The translations under genes and the position numbers were made by a program. The notes beneath the pieces are model-generated. The model saw only the letters and a list, made by a program, of their open reading frames with translations, did no database searches and was not told the DNA's origin. From Dysgonomonas hofstadii (lineage in GTDB: Bacteria > Bacteroidota > Bacteroidia > Bacteroidales > Dysgonomonadaceae): DNA of 64,000 nucleotides. Shown here piece by piece: positions 18,133 through 27,810 of this stretch. Each line of letters starts with the position of its first letter. Within the stretch, counting starts at the first letter, position 1. The DNA lies in contig NZ_JACIEP010000007.1 of assembly GCF_014196915.1 (NCBI RefSeq), positions 204,351-268,350 of the forward strand. The letters run 5' to 3'.

Positions 18133-20916
18133 TTACATATGACGACGTCCACCACCTCCGGGACCACTGGGACCGCGCATGCGAGGAACTTCCATATCAC
18201 TGCCACTCATTCCTTTGAAGGATTGGAAACGGATAGTTAATCCTACCATAAAGTAGCTGCCAAGGGTATTGGATGAGCTAAATGATTCCATTTCTGCATT
18301 AGATGAGCGTGTTATGCTGGTTTGGTCTTTCAGTATATCATATATTCTGAATTTAAGTGTTGCCGGCAATGTGGTTTTACTGTCACCCGATTTGAAAGAA
18401 ATATTGAAATCTTTAGCCAGTTCGGCGTTCCACAACCATGAATTTACTTGATATCCGGCTGCATATCCCGAGTTGGACGAATAGTTGAGATCGCTGGCCA
18501 GTACAAAGCTATATGGCAAATACCATGTGAAACTGCCCGAACCGCCGTAATTATAAGTAGTTTGATTCTCATTTACTGAATAAGAGTTTACGGTTCTTTC
18601 ATATGTCAGATTTCCTCCGAGATCGAACTGGAATTTGTCTGAGTTGAATTTCAAACCGAGCCTTTCGTTTATATTATATACATTGGCTGTGTTCTTATTT
18701 CTTATGTCACTGGCACGTTCATACAAATAGGTATTATCCCTTGTATAGTTAGCAAAGGTATTAGTGCTTACCGAGAAACTTTTGTTTTTGAGTGGAGTAT
18801 TGTACATGAACATTGCCCTCCCGCTCATATTACCATCCATATTTTCGTAAGTGGTATTGCGGCTGTTATTCTCACCGGTACGGGTGATGCCTATGATATC
18901 ATTTGTTACATAGCTGAGGTTGAGGAATGCCATTATAGAAGATGCCTTTTCGGGGATATACTTACGGTAACGGACTTCGAGCCTGTGTTGGAAGCTTGGT
19001 TTCAGGTTGGGATTACCCCATGTTGTATCAGTTGCATTTTGAGATATGATCCCATCAAACAACTGATCGGTATTTGCCTGGTTAGTTTGGCCATTGTATC
19101 TGATACGTAAATTGTGTTGCCGGCTCCAGAGGTAATTATATTCAAATCGTGGAGCAAAGTTCAGGTAATTTTTTGCCTGATTTCTGTTTTCTTCTTCATT
19201 CGGCTTCACTACTGATGTCCTTGACCGCGACGGCATCAACTCCAACCCGATAGTATAGTTGTATTTTTGACGACGGCTTTGGAAATTAGCAGATATTTTT
19301 TGTGTTAAGAAGTCGTTTTTTGTGTTACGCGTGTAGTCTGCTGCTATTTTAGAATATGTATTTGTTATCGTATCTTTATCATAAGTTATCTTATCTGTTT
19401 CGGAATGGGTATTTCTTATATCGTAAGCCAATTCGATAAAATTGTTGTGTCCCACGGGTTCAAGGTAAGAAACGCGCGCACGTATATTGTAGCTATTATT
19501 CTCTTGACGATATATCTGATCTTGAATAGCGACAGAATCCTTGTTATAATAATGGGTATAGGAATAGGTATCTCCATTGGTATCTCCATCCGATAAACCA
19601 CCCGAAACTTCGAAGGAAACGCTACGACCTTTATCATTCAGTTTTCGGTTTATCAATAAATTCCCGTTAAACTTGAACGTGTCGCCAGCTGAAGAAGAAT
19701 TACCATCCGATAAATAATCGTTAAGTGGTTCTGCTGTGCTTGTTCTTTCACTGTTATTGACCGACTGGCTTGCCGATTTGTTATAAGAAAAATCGGGGCG
19801 GAAGATTATATTGGTCAGACTGTCGGGCGTCCATTCGAAACGTAAACGTGTACTGAAGTCCTTATTGTCTGTGTTCTGTATGCTTGACCTTTTTTCCGAC
19901 ATGCTGCCGTCCTTGTATGTTGTGCTGCTTTCAGTTTCTACATCGGTATTTCGACCATTATATTGAATGTCGCCGTCATATTTGAATTTGCTGGATGGTT
20001 CCATTGCAATGTTTATACCTCCCATTGTGGTTTCGGTAATACCGCGGTTGCCTCCCCAGCTTCGTCTACCGCCACTACCTGCGGCATTATTATTATTGTT
20101 GAAATTGCCCAATGCAGTAAACCGATTATCATTCTTGGCTATATTTACAAAGCCACCGGCTTCGTAGCGATCTTTACTGCCGTAGCCGCCATTTACGCTG
20201 GCCATTATACCCTCCTTCATTCCCGGACGGGCTACCAGGTTTATCACGGTTTGCTCTTCCCCATCGTCGAATCCGGTAAGGCGTGCCATATCCGACTTCT
20301 GGTCGAGTACCTGTAACTTCTCTATCATTTTGGCCGGCAGGTTTTCCGATGCAACTTTTGGGTCGTTGCTGAAAAATTCCTTTCCATCGACTAAAATCTT
20401 TGTGATATCCTTGCCGTTTATGGTGATTTTTCCGTCAGCATCTATCTCTGCTCCGGGTATCTTTCTTATCAGGTCGCCCAGCACTGCTGTTTCTTGTACT
20501 TTATATGAGTCGGCATTATATTCTACTGTGTCGCCTTTGACTATAATCTCGGGAGCTTTGGCTTCTATAACCGCTTCGCTAAGCATTACGGCATCTTCTT
20601 TCAAGTAAATATCGCCTAGCACAGCAATACCGTTACGTGCATTCACCTTGAAAAACTGACTTATATAGCTCATAAATGAGACCTGAACAATATAAGATCC
20701 ACGCTTGATATTTATACTAAATTTACCTTTGTTATCGGTAACTCCGCCTCCGACATAAGTACTATCGTTGGCATTTAACACACGAATACTCGCCATCTCG
20801 ATGGTTTCCTTTGTGACATCGTCATATACTGAACCTGTGATATTGGTAGTCTGAGCCTGAGCATTCAAACCGAGAATTACACACATCAAGATGATTAAGG
20901 GTATATACCTTTTCAT
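18133..20916 (-). CDS. Outer-membrane beta-barrel protein with carboxypeptidase-regulatory-like and plug domains
   Basis: 927 residues. A signal peptide (1-21, ending LNAQAQ) is followed by an Ig-like carboxypeptidase-regulatory domain (about 24-105, starting TNITGSVYD). A TonB-receptor-like plug covers about 115-220, with GAEIDADGKITINGKDITK and ILVDGKEFF. The rest is a barrel rich in alternating aromatic strands. This layout is the outer membrane beta-barrel family (PF14905 type) of Bacteroidota rather than a true SusC. The protein ends in a Gly/Arg-rich tail (GPSGPGGGGRRHM) instead of a terminal aromatic strand, which is odd for a barrel, though such tails occur in this family. No SusD partner is adjacent. 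Ligand unknown. Confidence 0.88.
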   Translation of the reverse strand: MKRYIPLIILMCVILGLNAQAQTTNITGSVYDDVTKETIEMASIRVLNANDSTYVGGGVTDNKGKFSINIKRGSYIVQVSFMSYISQFFKVNARNGIAVLGDIYLKEDAVMLSEAVIEAKAPEIIVKGDTVEYNADSYKVQETAVLGDLIRKIPGAEIDADGKITINGKDITKILVDGKEFFSNDPKVASENLPAKMIEKLQVLDQKSDMARLTGFDDGEEQTVINLVARPGMKEGIMASVNGGYGSKDRYEAGGFVNIAKNDNRFTALGNFNNNNNAAGSGGRRSWGGNRGITETTMGGINIAMEPSSKFKYDGDIQYNGRNTDVETESSTTYKDGSMSEKRSSIQNTDNKDFSTRLRFEWTPDSLTNIIFRPDFSYNKSASQSVNNSERTSTAEPLNDYLSDGNSSSAGDTFKFNGNLLINRKLNDKGRSVSFEVSGGLSDGDTNGDTYSYTHYYNKDSVAIQDQIYRQENNSYNIRARVSYLEPVGHNNFIELAYDIRNTHSETDKITYDKDTITNTYSKIAADYTRNTKNDFLTQKISANFQSRRQKYNYTIGLELMPSRSRTSVVKPNEEENRNQAKNYLNFAPRFEYNYLWSRQHNLRIRYNGQTNQANTDQLFDGIISQNATDTTWGNPNLKPSFQHRLEVRYRKYIPEKASSIMAFLNLSYVTNDIIGITRTGENNSRNTTYENMDGNMSGRAMFMYNTPLKNKSFSVSTNTFANYTRDNTYLYERASDIRNKNTANVYNINERLGLKFNSDKFQFDLGGNLTYERTVNSYSVNENQTTYNYGGSGSFTWYLPYSFVLASDLNYSSNSGYAAGYQVNSWLWNAELAKDFNISFKSGDSKTTLPATLKFRIYDILKDQTSITRSSNAEMESFSSSNTLGSYFMVGLTIRFQSFKGMSGSDMEVPRMRGPSGPGGGGRRHM

Positions 20917-21068
20917 TGTTTCCTTAAAATATATTTACGTTTGATTGACTTATCTGACTGCTGAAACATTAAAAGGTTTAATCACTTCTGCTTTTTTATT
21001 TTATTTTTTTAAATATTTCGGAAATAGAAAGATAAAAAAGCCAACAGCAATCCTTCATAAAAAAGCAT

Positions 21069-21076
21069 TATATTTG
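21069..21076 (+). promoter_or_regulatory. Probable -7 promoter box for ftsK
   Basis: TATATTTG matches TAnnTTTG and lies 55 bases before the ftsK ATG, inside the 215-bp gap shared with the divergent beta-barrel gene. Confidence 0.6.
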
Positions 21077-21131
21077 TATGTTTGATTAATTAATAACAAA
21101 AGATTTAAGAGAGCCCTGCTCGCTTCACTAT

Positions 21132-23627
21132 ATGGCAAAAAAAACTATTCAGAGAAAGAAAAATCAAGATAATAAAGTTGCTTCGTTCATTGAGTTTATC
21201 AAGAAGGAACGAAGCCGTTTCCTCTTTGGAGTGATCCTTACATTTGTGGGGGCATATATTTTGCTGGGGGAAATTTCGTTCTTCGTAACCGGAGCAGCTG
21301 ACCAAAGCAAAGTTGCCAACAAAACCTTTTTCGAGCTGGTTTCGCAAAAGCAGCAGATCAGCAACTGGACGGGAGTTGCCGGGGCATTTATTGCCGAGCG
21401 ACTTGTTAATGGATGGTTTGGTATTTTCTCTTTATTGATCCCTGTATATTTTGTCCTTATGGGGTTGAAGCTGATGCGGGTATTGCATATTTCGGCAATA
21501 CGGTCTTTTCTGCTTATTTCATTTGCCATGATATGGGGTTCGATTACCAGTGCATTTTTACTTTCCCGCATTTTTACGGGAAGCCACATTATCTGGGGAG
21601 GATATCACGGACAATATATCGAACAGTTTCTTGAAGCAGCATTAGGAATTCCAGGTGTAATTATGATTATTCTCCTGCTTCTTGTGATATTCCTGATCAT
21701 CACCAAAAAAGCCTCGATGGAATTTTTCAGGGGGCTGTTTAAAAATCCATTGAAGGCTAAAGCACCGGAAGTCGATCCAGAACTCGATAATTATTATGAG
21801 GAAGAAGAACCCGAAGAAGAGAAGAAAAGCTTCTTCAGCTTTTTAGATCGTTTTAGAAAGAAGAAAAAGACAGAGGAAGAAGAGAGCGGGGAATTTACCG
21901 GAGATTTTCCTGCTGAGGAAATAATTCCTAAGAAGAAAGTCACCCCGGCGAAAACAATGCAATTGGATAATGATTTTGAGATTGTTGTACCTCAGGACGA
22001 GGAGTTTGTTCAACCTGCGACCAATAATAATATTCACCCTAAAGTTGAAATCAATAAACCGGTGGGTGAAGATGGTATTGACGATCTGCTTCCCGAAGGC
22101 GTAGAAGAAATGGAAGATTACGATCCGACGAAAGATTTATCGAATTTCCATTTTCCATCAAGCGAATTGTTGAAAGTATATGATACCACAGGCATAGGGG
22201 TAAATATGGAAGAACAAAACGCCAATAAAAGTAAGATCATCAATACCCTGCAAAACTATGGTATCGAGATTACATCCATTAAAGCAACTGTAGGCCCTAC
22301 TATCACATTATATGAAATAGTACCGAAAGCGGGAGTGCGTATTTCGAAGATTAGAAATCTGGAAGACGATATCGCATTAAGCTTGTCGGCTCTGGGCATC
22401 CGTATCATTGCGCCGATGCCGGGTAAGGGAACTATTGGAATAGAGGTTCCTAACAAAGATCCGCAGATAGTATCGATGCAATCAGTGATCGCCTCACGTA
22501 AGTTTCAGGAAAGTACTTACGATTTACCCGTAGCGCTGGGTAAGACAATTACCAACGAGATATTTATGTTCGACCTTTGTAAGATGCCACACTTGTTGGT
22601 AGCAGGGGCAACAGGTCAGGGTAAATCGGTAGGGTTGAATGCCATCATAACATCATTGCTCTATAAGAAGCATCCGGCTGAAATGAAGATGGTGCTGGTA
22701 GACCCGAAAATGGTGGAATTCAATATCTATTCGAGGATAGAAAAACATTACTTGGCAAAATTGCCTGATGCAGAGAAAGCGATTATCACGGATGTTTCGA
22801 AAGTAACGCAGACCCTTAACTCGCTGACCAAAGAGATGGATGACCGTTACGAACTGTTGATGAACGCCGGTGTACGTAACATAAAAGAGTATAATGAGAA
22901 ATTCCGCAAGCGGCGTCTTAACCCATTGAAAGGTCACCGATTCCTGCCTTATCTGGTTATCATCATCGATGAGTTTGGCGACCTGATAATGACCGCAGGA
23001 AAAGAAATTGAGATGCCTATTGCCCGTATTGCTCAAAAAGCCCGTGCTGTGGGGATGCACATGGTGATAGCCACGCAACGCCCGACAACAAATATTATCA
23101 CTGGTACCATAAAAGCAAACTTCCCTGCCCGTATGGCTTTCCGGGTGACTTCACAGATCGACTCACGTACGATACTCGATATGTCGGGTGCAAATCAGTT
23201 GATAGGCCGTGGAGATATGTTGTTTTCGCAAGGTAGCGACCTCGTGCGCATTCAATGTGCATTTGTGGATACACCCGAAGTGGAAGGGATTGCCCAGTAC
23301 ATCGGAAATCAGCAGGGTTATGCAAGCGCATTTGAACTGCCGGAATATGTCGGTGATGCCGGAGGTGATGATAAGATTGGAAATATCGATCTGGGCGATC
23401 GTGATCCGCTGTTCGATGAAGCCGCCCGCCTGATCGTCGTGCATCAACAGGGCTCAACTTCACTGATACAACGAAAATTCTCTATCGGCTACAACCGTGC
23501 AGGACGACTGATGGATCAGCTGGAAGCAGCCGGGATCGTAGGCCCTACACAGGGTAGTAAGCCTCGCGACGTTATGATTGCAGATGAGTATAGTCTGGAG
23601 CAAAAGTTGAATACATTTGGTAATTGA
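21132..23627 (+). CDS. ftsK: DNA translocase FtsK
   Basis: 831 residues, the shorter SpoIIIE-like form. Four transmembrane helices (about residues 30-195) anchor it at the division septum. A linker rich in Glu and Lys runs from about 205 to 340. The motor domain has Walker A GATGQGKS at 492-499 and Walker B IIIDEFGDL near 610-618. The C-terminal winged-helix gamma domain (about 765-831, with SIGYNRAGRLMDQLEAAGI) reads polar KOPS-like sites and activates XerCD. FtsK pumps the chromosome termini apart and helps resolve dimers. A xer recombinase gene is 13 kb away in the same window. Confidence 0.97.
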   Translation: MAKKTIQRKKNQDNKVASFIEFIKKERSRFLFGVILTFVGAYILLGEISFFVTGAADQSKVANKTFFELVSQKQQISNWTGVAGAFIAERLVNGWFGIFSLLIPVYFVLMGLKLMRVLHISAIRSFLLISFAMIWGSITSAFLLSRIFTGSHIIWGGYHGQYIEQFLEAALGIPGVIMIILLLLVIFLIITKKASMEFFRGLFKNPLKAKAPEVDPELDNYYEEEEPEEEKKSFFSFLDRFRKKKKTEEEESGEFTGDFPAEEIIPKKKVTPAKTMQLDNDFEIVVPQDEEFVQPATNNNIHPKVEINKPVGEDGIDDLLPEGVEEMEDYDPTKDLSNFHFPSSELLKVYDTTGIGVNMEEQNANKSKIINTLQNYGIEITSIKATVGPTITLYEIVPKAGVRISKIRNLEDDIALSLSALGIRIIAPMPGKGTIGIEVPNKDPQIVSMQSVIASRKFQESTYDLPVALGKTITNEIFMFDLCKMPHLLVAGATGQGKSVGLNAIITSLLYKKHPAEMKMVLVDPKMVEFNIYSRIEKHYLAKLPDAEKAIITDVSKVTQTLNSLTKEMDDRYELLMNAGVRNIKEYNEKFRKRRLNPLKGHRFLPYLVIIIDEFGDLIMTAGKEIEMPIARIAQKARAVGMHMVIATQRPTTNIITGTIKANFPARMAFRVTSQIDSRTILDMSGANQLIGRGDMLFSQGSDLVRIQCAFVDTPEVEGIAQYIGNQQGYASAFELPEYVGDAGGDDKIGNIDLGDRDPLFDEAARLIVVHQQGSTSLIQRKFSIGYNRAGRLMDQLEAAGIVGPTQGSKPRDVMIADEYSLEQKLNTFGN

Positions 23628-23709
23628 TAACAGGTTTATTAACAGGGTAGTGTGTGAAGTGTAGTGCCTGATTTTTATAAGAAAAAACAATAATTCTAAA
23701 AGTTTTCAT

Positions 23710-23717
23710 TATATTTG
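23710..23717 (+). promoter_or_regulatory. Probable -7 promoter box for the 61-residue membrane protein
   Basis: TATATTTG matches TAnnTTTG and lies 28 bases before the ATG at 23746, which supports that small reading frame being a gene. Confidence 0.6.
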
Positions 23718-23745
23718 GTATGTATAACCTTTAAATATCCATGAT

Positions 23746-23931
23746 ATGATGAAAAAAAGTAATTTAAGTCTTTTAGCGAGTTTTCTATGTACTGTCGTAT
23801 TAGGGATTATATTTCATTTTCAAGGTACTGTTTTTTATATATTCGTCGGATTATTTGCTGTGTCACTCGTATCTCATTTTATAGTTTATTTTAGAGAAAA
23901 GAAAAAGGGGAATGAGAATACTACAATATGA
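23746..23931 (+). CDS. Small two-helix membrane protein of unknown function
   Basis: 61 residues. Two hydrophobic segments (about 7-25 and 28-48) are separated by a very short turn, and the C-terminus is strongly positive (REKKKGNENT), so both ends probably face the cytoplasm. The gene has its own good -7 promoter box and AT-rich leader. No family is recognised. The start could be either of two neighbouring Met codons (23746 or 23749). An earlier ATG at 23741 is in a frame that stops at once. Confidence 0.6.
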   Translation: MMKKSNLSLLASFLCTVVLGIIFHFQGTVFYIFVGLFAVSLVSHFIVYFREKKKGNENTTI

Positions 23932-24228
23932 TTTAGTATTTAAATTTGACTCTGATTTCTATAAAAATTCAACTCTACATTTGTGAAAAAATCACTTATG
24001 TAAAAGTTGTCATCTATCCTTTTGTATACCAATAATACGAAAACCAAAAATTGTTATATCTAAATGCGGATAAGCGGGCAGTTTATTTCGTCGGTTACTT
24101 TATCCTTTTTTAACATAATTATTCCTATAATATACTTTGCCAGTTATCTCTGCTAAAAAGTAGCCAAGAGAGATACTATTTCTACTGTCTACTGTCTACC
24201 GCCTACTAACTACTAAATTCTAATAATT
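23932..24228. other. Gap with short tandem repeats, no gene recognised
   Basis: A 297-bp AT-rich stretch between the small membrane gene and the HTH gene. Near its end, 24177-24216 is a run of degenerate CTACTGT/CTACTAA-type tandem units ahead of the HTH gene start. A sequence TATACTTTG at 24136-24144 is one base off the -7 consensus spacing and may serve the HTH gene. Confidence 0.5.
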
Positions 24229-24993
24229 ATGGCAAAGTATAATGAAACATTAGCAACCCGAATTACCACACTGATCGCAGAAGAATTGTGCAGTGTGTCG
24301 GATATCTGTAAAGCGACAGGAATCAGCAGGAATACATTTTATAAGTGGAAGCGTGAAAATCCGGCTTTCAGCCATGAAATAGAGGATGCGATGGAATACC
24401 GCAGCGAAGTATTATTGTCGATGGCTTATTCTTCTATTAAACAACGTTTGGAACGTCATACGATTGCTGAAGAAAAAGACACTTATATTCCTGATGAAAC
24501 GGATTCAGGCAATCTGAAATTCAAATCGAGGATAATCCGGAAGAAAGAACGCCTGCCCGACCTTAGAACTATAAAAATGATTCTGGACAGAGCCGATAAG
24601 AAAATTAAGGATGAAAAATTAAAAATTAAGAATGAAGAAGCGGAAGTGAATTGTAAAGCCGTCGGAGCCGGAAACGAAGGGATGGAAATTAAGAATGGGG
24701 AGAATGAATCATTTGCTGTAAAGCAGGAAATTCCCGAACAAGATATAATTATTATTGATCAACAGCCGCCCCTAGCAGAAAATAATCCCTCGCTCGCGCA
24801 GACTTCCAGTCTGTGTGCTGCGAAGCAAGAAAGATCGCTCGAGGAGGCACAGACAAGATGTCTGCGCCAGCGAGAGCCTGATGCGAAAACAGTAGCAATA
24901 AAGAATATTAAAAACAGCATAAAGCTACTGAATGATAAAAGTTGTTGTAAAAATCACAGGAAACGAAAATACAGTATAAAAGAAACAGCATAA
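24229..24993 (+). CDS. Helix-turn-helix protein (terminase-small-subunit / phBC6A51-like) with repeat-derived tail
   Basis: 254 residues. The N-terminal third contains a clear HTH (about 20-42, with SVSDICKATGISRNTFYKWK) followed by EDAMEYRSEVLLSMAY. This pattern is seen in the HTH of phage terminase small subunits and in a family of stand-alone Bacteroidota proteins. No terminase large subunit or other phage gene is present. From about residue 130 the protein is low complexity: first Lys/Glu-rich repeats encoded by AATTAAGAATGAAG-like DNA (24601-24640 and 24686-24710), then residues encoded by a palindromic element (24787-24875). The C-terminal half is therefore probably not a folded domain. 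Function unknown; a DNA-binding role is inferred from the HTH only. Confidence 0.72.
   Translation: MAKYNETLATRITTLIAEELCSVSDICKATGISRNTFYKWKRENPAFSHEIEDAMEYRSEVLLSMAYSSIKQRLERHTIAEEKDTYIPDETDSGNLKFKSRIIRKKERLPDLRTIKMILDRADKKIKDEKLKIKNEEAEVNCKAVGAGNEGMEIKNGENESFAVKQEIPEQDIIIIDQQPPLAENNPSLAQTSSLCAAKQERSLEEAQTRCLRQREPDAKTVAIKNIKNSIKLLNDKSCCKNHRKRKYSIKETA
24787..24875. repeat. Palindromic REP-like element inside the HTH coding sequence
   Basis: The outer arms CTCGCTCGCGCAGAC and GTCTGCGCCAGCGAGA pair imperfectly. Inside each arm is a small perfect hairpin (CAGACT-TCC-AGTCTG and CAGACA-AGA-TGTCTG). This is the architecture of intergenic REP-type elements, yet here the whole element is open in the frame of the HTH gene. 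Confidence 0.75.
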
Positions 24994-25001
24994 AAAAATG
25001 T

Positions 25002-25018
25002 AAAAGTGTAACTTTTGT
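25002..25018 (+). repeat. Fragment of the pbpC/ABC-type dispersed repeat
   Basis: AAAAGTGTAACTTTTGT is identical to the core of the repeats at 4443-4524 (minus) and 53811-53897 (plus). It points toward the transglutaminase gene that begins 107 bases later, the same gene-relative orientation as the other two copies. Confidence 0.7.
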
Positions 25019-25067
25019 TACTTTTTAGTTTGCCGAAGCCCTGTTTAAAGCACCCCTAAAATATAAA

Positions 25068-25108
25068 GAATTACAAAGAAAACTTGTAACTTGCATCCTT
25101 TGTAATTC
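25068..25108 (+). promoter_or_regulatory. Inverted repeat in the leader of the transglutaminase gene
   Basis: GAATTACAAAG (25068-25078) and CTTTGTAATTC (25098-25108) form a perfect 11-bp inverted repeat around 19 bases, ending 17 bases before the ATG at 25126. It could be an operator or an mRNA hairpin close to the ribosome-binding region. Confidence 0.5.
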
Positions 25109-25125
25109 AAAATCTAATAGCGGGT

Positions 25126-27786
25126 ATGAAAAAATCATTTCTTTATTTTGCTTTCGCTTTACTTATATCCCTTTTCATAAGTAAATGTAATATTTCCTCT
25201 GATGAACATTTCCTGAAAGATGAAAATTACAGGAAACAGGTTCACGAGCAGTTCCTCAAAAGGAAGGAGCTGGCTGCGGGGCGGGGCGAACAATTATTTT
25301 CGGTGTTCGATAAGGAAAATCTTACCATACAGCAACGGGAAGCGCTGGAATTCCTTTATGCGTATATGCCACTGTCTGATCTGGCTGATTACGACGGGGA
25401 TTTCTTCCTCGGACAAGTGGATGCGGCTTTCGAGGCCAGGGAGTATTTCGATTGGGGGAAAAAGATACCCGATGATGTTTTCCGTCATTTTGTATTAGTC
25501 TACCGTGTGAACAATGAAAATCTGGATACAGCGCGGCAGGTCTTTTTCGATGAACTGAAAGACCGTGTGAAAGGACTTACCATGGAACAGGCCGTTCTCG
25601 AAGTAAATCACTGGTGCCACGAAAAAGTAACATATAAAGGTACTGACGGCCGCACTTCGTCACCACTGGCTTTGGTAAAAACCTCATGGGGGCGTTGTGG
25701 CGAAGAATCTACTTTTACAACCGCCGCTTTGCGTGCCGTGGGGATACCCGCACGGCAATGTTATACCCCCCGCTGGGTGCATACCGATGACAATCATGCC
25801 TGGGTGGAGGCTTGGGTAGACGGTAAATGGCATTATATAGGAGCCTGCGAACCTGATGCGGAACTTGATGTGGCATGGTTTTCTGCTCCTGTGAAACGGG
25901 CAATGATGGTGCATACCAATGTTTTCGGCCTATACAATGGCCCGGAGGAAAAGAATGTGCAGACAGAACTCTATTCGGTTATAAACCTGTTGCCAAACTA
26001 TACCGAAACCCGGAGCCTGAAAGTGAAAATAACCGATGAAAAGGGAAATCCGGTTGAGGGAGCAAGTGTGAAGTTCAACGTTTACAATTATGCGGAGTTT
26101 TATCCTATTGCAACCGCTACTACCAGTAAAGAAGGAAGTGTGTCTGTTGTTACAGGGATGGGCGATGTATTTGTCTGGGCAAGCAAGGACGGTTTATCCG
26201 GTTATGGAAAATCGGAGGTGAAAGAGAATGAACTGGTTGTAAAACTAACGGACATGAGAGGCACACAACTGGACGAGAGCATAGTAATGAACGTCCCTGC
26301 CGAACAATCTGTCAAAGAACTTCCGGCGGAAAAGATCGCTGAAAATGCAAAGCGACTCGCCTATGAAGATTCTATACGCAATGCATATATGAATACATTC
26401 GTTTCGGAAGCTGATGCCCGTAGATTTGCGGCCGACAATAACCTTAACCCGGACAAGATATGGAATATATTATCAAAGTCTCAGGGAAACTGGCAGGAAA
26501 TAAAAGCCTTTATCGGGAAAAATAAGGATAACGGTTATCTCTTCCCTTTCCTGGAATCTCTAAAAGATAAAGATCTGCGTGATACTCCAGCCGGATATTT
26601 ATCCGATCACCTTATTGCTACGGGCTCATGGCCAAACGGAATTCCCGATTTCCATAAAAGGTATGCGCAATATATATTATCTCCTCGCATCGCTCTGGAA
26701 CTGATCCGTCCGTGGCGCAGTTTCTTTAAAAAGGAGCTTTCGGCGGATTTTATAAATAAATCGAGGTCGGATATACAATATGTGATAGACTTTGTCAGGG
26801 ATAGTATAAAGATCGATAATGATCAGAACTATTTCAAATGTCCGCTTTCGCCACAGGGTGTGTATGAGTTAAGAATAGCCGACAGCCATTCACGCAATAT
26901 CTTCTTTGTGGCTCTTTGCCGCTCGATGGATATACTTACCCGTATCGATCCGGCTACAATCCGTCCGCAATATCTGAAAGCAGAGACTGGTTTGTGGACA
27001 GATGTATATTTTGATGAAAAATCGGAAGAAAAGCCAAAGGCATATATAGCATTCACCAATGCAAAAGGGAATATTGTGAAGCCGGGATATTATACACACT
27101 TCACTATCGCACGGTTCGACAATGGTAATTTCGTAACTCTGGATTATGAGGATGAAATAAAAGGTCTGCCTGCAAAGGTGACGGTTGATGCCGGATATTA
27201 CCGTCTGATGACCGGTAGCAGGGCAAATGACGGTTCTGTCTCAATAGATACACGCTATTTTGAAATAAAGGAGAATGAGAATAAATCGCTGGAAATAAAA
27301 TTACCGGAGGTGGACAGGGGCATACAGGTGCAAGGCATTGTAGACCCCAATACGATTGTTACCCTGGAAGACGGGGCAAAGAAAACCCTGAAGGAGCTAA
27401 CGAATAAGAAAGGACTTGTTATCTGTTTTGCCGACCCAAACAAAGAGCCGAGCAAGCATATATTGCAGGATCTGCCTGCCGTGAAAGAGGCGCTTGACGA
27501 TTGGGGCGGAGGTATATTGTATATTATTCCTGACGATAAAGTGAGTACGGCATTTAACAGAACTGCATTTGCAAATTTGCCGTCACAGTTGCTTTGGCTG
27601 ACAGACGACAAACGCACTCTGTTGAACACGGTAGCCAGAGCATTGCAAATAGAATTTTCAGAGAATTTCCCATTGACGATCTATCTGTCAACTAACGGAG
27701 GAATCCTGTATTCTTCTCAAGGGTATCGTATCGGTATAGGGGAAGATATTCTAAAGACGATTGAGAAAGAAAAATCGACTAAATAA
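25126..27786 (+). CDS. Exported transglutaminase-like protein with carboxypeptidase-regulatory and thioredoxin-like regions
   Basis: 886 residues. The N-terminus is a signal sequence with a Cys at residue 21 (FISKC); the lipobox is imperfect, so lipid attachment is possible but not certain. The transglutaminase/protease-like core has Cys191 (GRCGEES), His224 (DDNHAWVEAW) and Asp244 (ACEPDAE), a complete triad. An Ig-like carboxypeptidase-regulatory segment spans about 300-375 (VKITDEKGNPVEGASVKF). The last 130 residues look like a thioredoxin fold (LVICFADPNKEPS) without a CxxC, so not redox active. Bacteroidales carry many such periplasmic proteins, probably proteases or peptide-bond modifiers; the substrate is unknown. 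The SecD-like lipoprotein gene follows 24 bases later. Confidence 0.85.
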   Translation: MKKSFLYFAFALLISLFISKCNISSDEHFLKDENYRKQVHEQFLKRKELAAGRGEQLFSVFDKENLTIQQREALEFLYAYMPLSDLADYDGDFFLGQVDAAFEAREYFDWGKKIPDDVFRHFVLVYRVNNENLDTARQVFFDELKDRVKGLTMEQAVLEVNHWCHEKVTYKGTDGRTSSPLALVKTSWGRCGEESTFTTAALRAVGIPARQCYTPRWVHTDDNHAWVEAWVDGKWHYIGACEPDAELDVAWFSAPVKRAMMVHTNVFGLYNGPEEKNVQTELYSVINLLPNYTETRSLKVKITDEKGNPVEGASVKFNVYNYAEFYPIATATTSKEGSVSVVTGMGDVFVWASKDGLSGYGKSEVKENELVVKLTDMRGTQLDESIVMNVPAEQSVKELPAEKIAENAKRLAYEDSIRNAYMNTFVSEADARRFAADNNLNPDKIWNILSKSQGNWQEIKAFIGKNKDNGYLFPFLESLKDKDLRDTPAGYLSDHLIATGSWPNGIPDFHKRYAQYILSPRIALELIRPWRSFFKKELSADFINKSRSDIQYVIDFVRDSIKIDNDQNYFKCPLSPQGVYELRIADSHSRNIFFVALCRSMDILTRIDPATIRPQYLKAETGLWTDVYFDEKSEEKPKAYIAFTNAKGNIVKPGYYTHFTIARFDNGNFVTLDYEDEIKGLPAKVTVDAGYYRLMTGSRANDGSVSIDTRYFEIKENENKSLEIKLPEVDRGIQVQGIVDPNTIVTLEDGAKKTLKELTNKKGLVICFADPNKEPSKHILQDLPAVKEALDDWGGGILYIIPDDKVSTAFNRTAFANLPSQLLWLTDDKRTLLNTVARALQIEFSENFPLTIYLSTNGGILYSSQGYRIGIGEDILKTIEKEKSTK

Positions 27787-27810
27787 TAAGCAAAATAGAT
27801 AAAGGTGAAA

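Noticed and set aside
24229..24993. The HTH gene as part of a prophage
   Set aside because: Only the HTH resembles terminase small subunits; no large terminase, portal, capsid or lysis genes are in the window.
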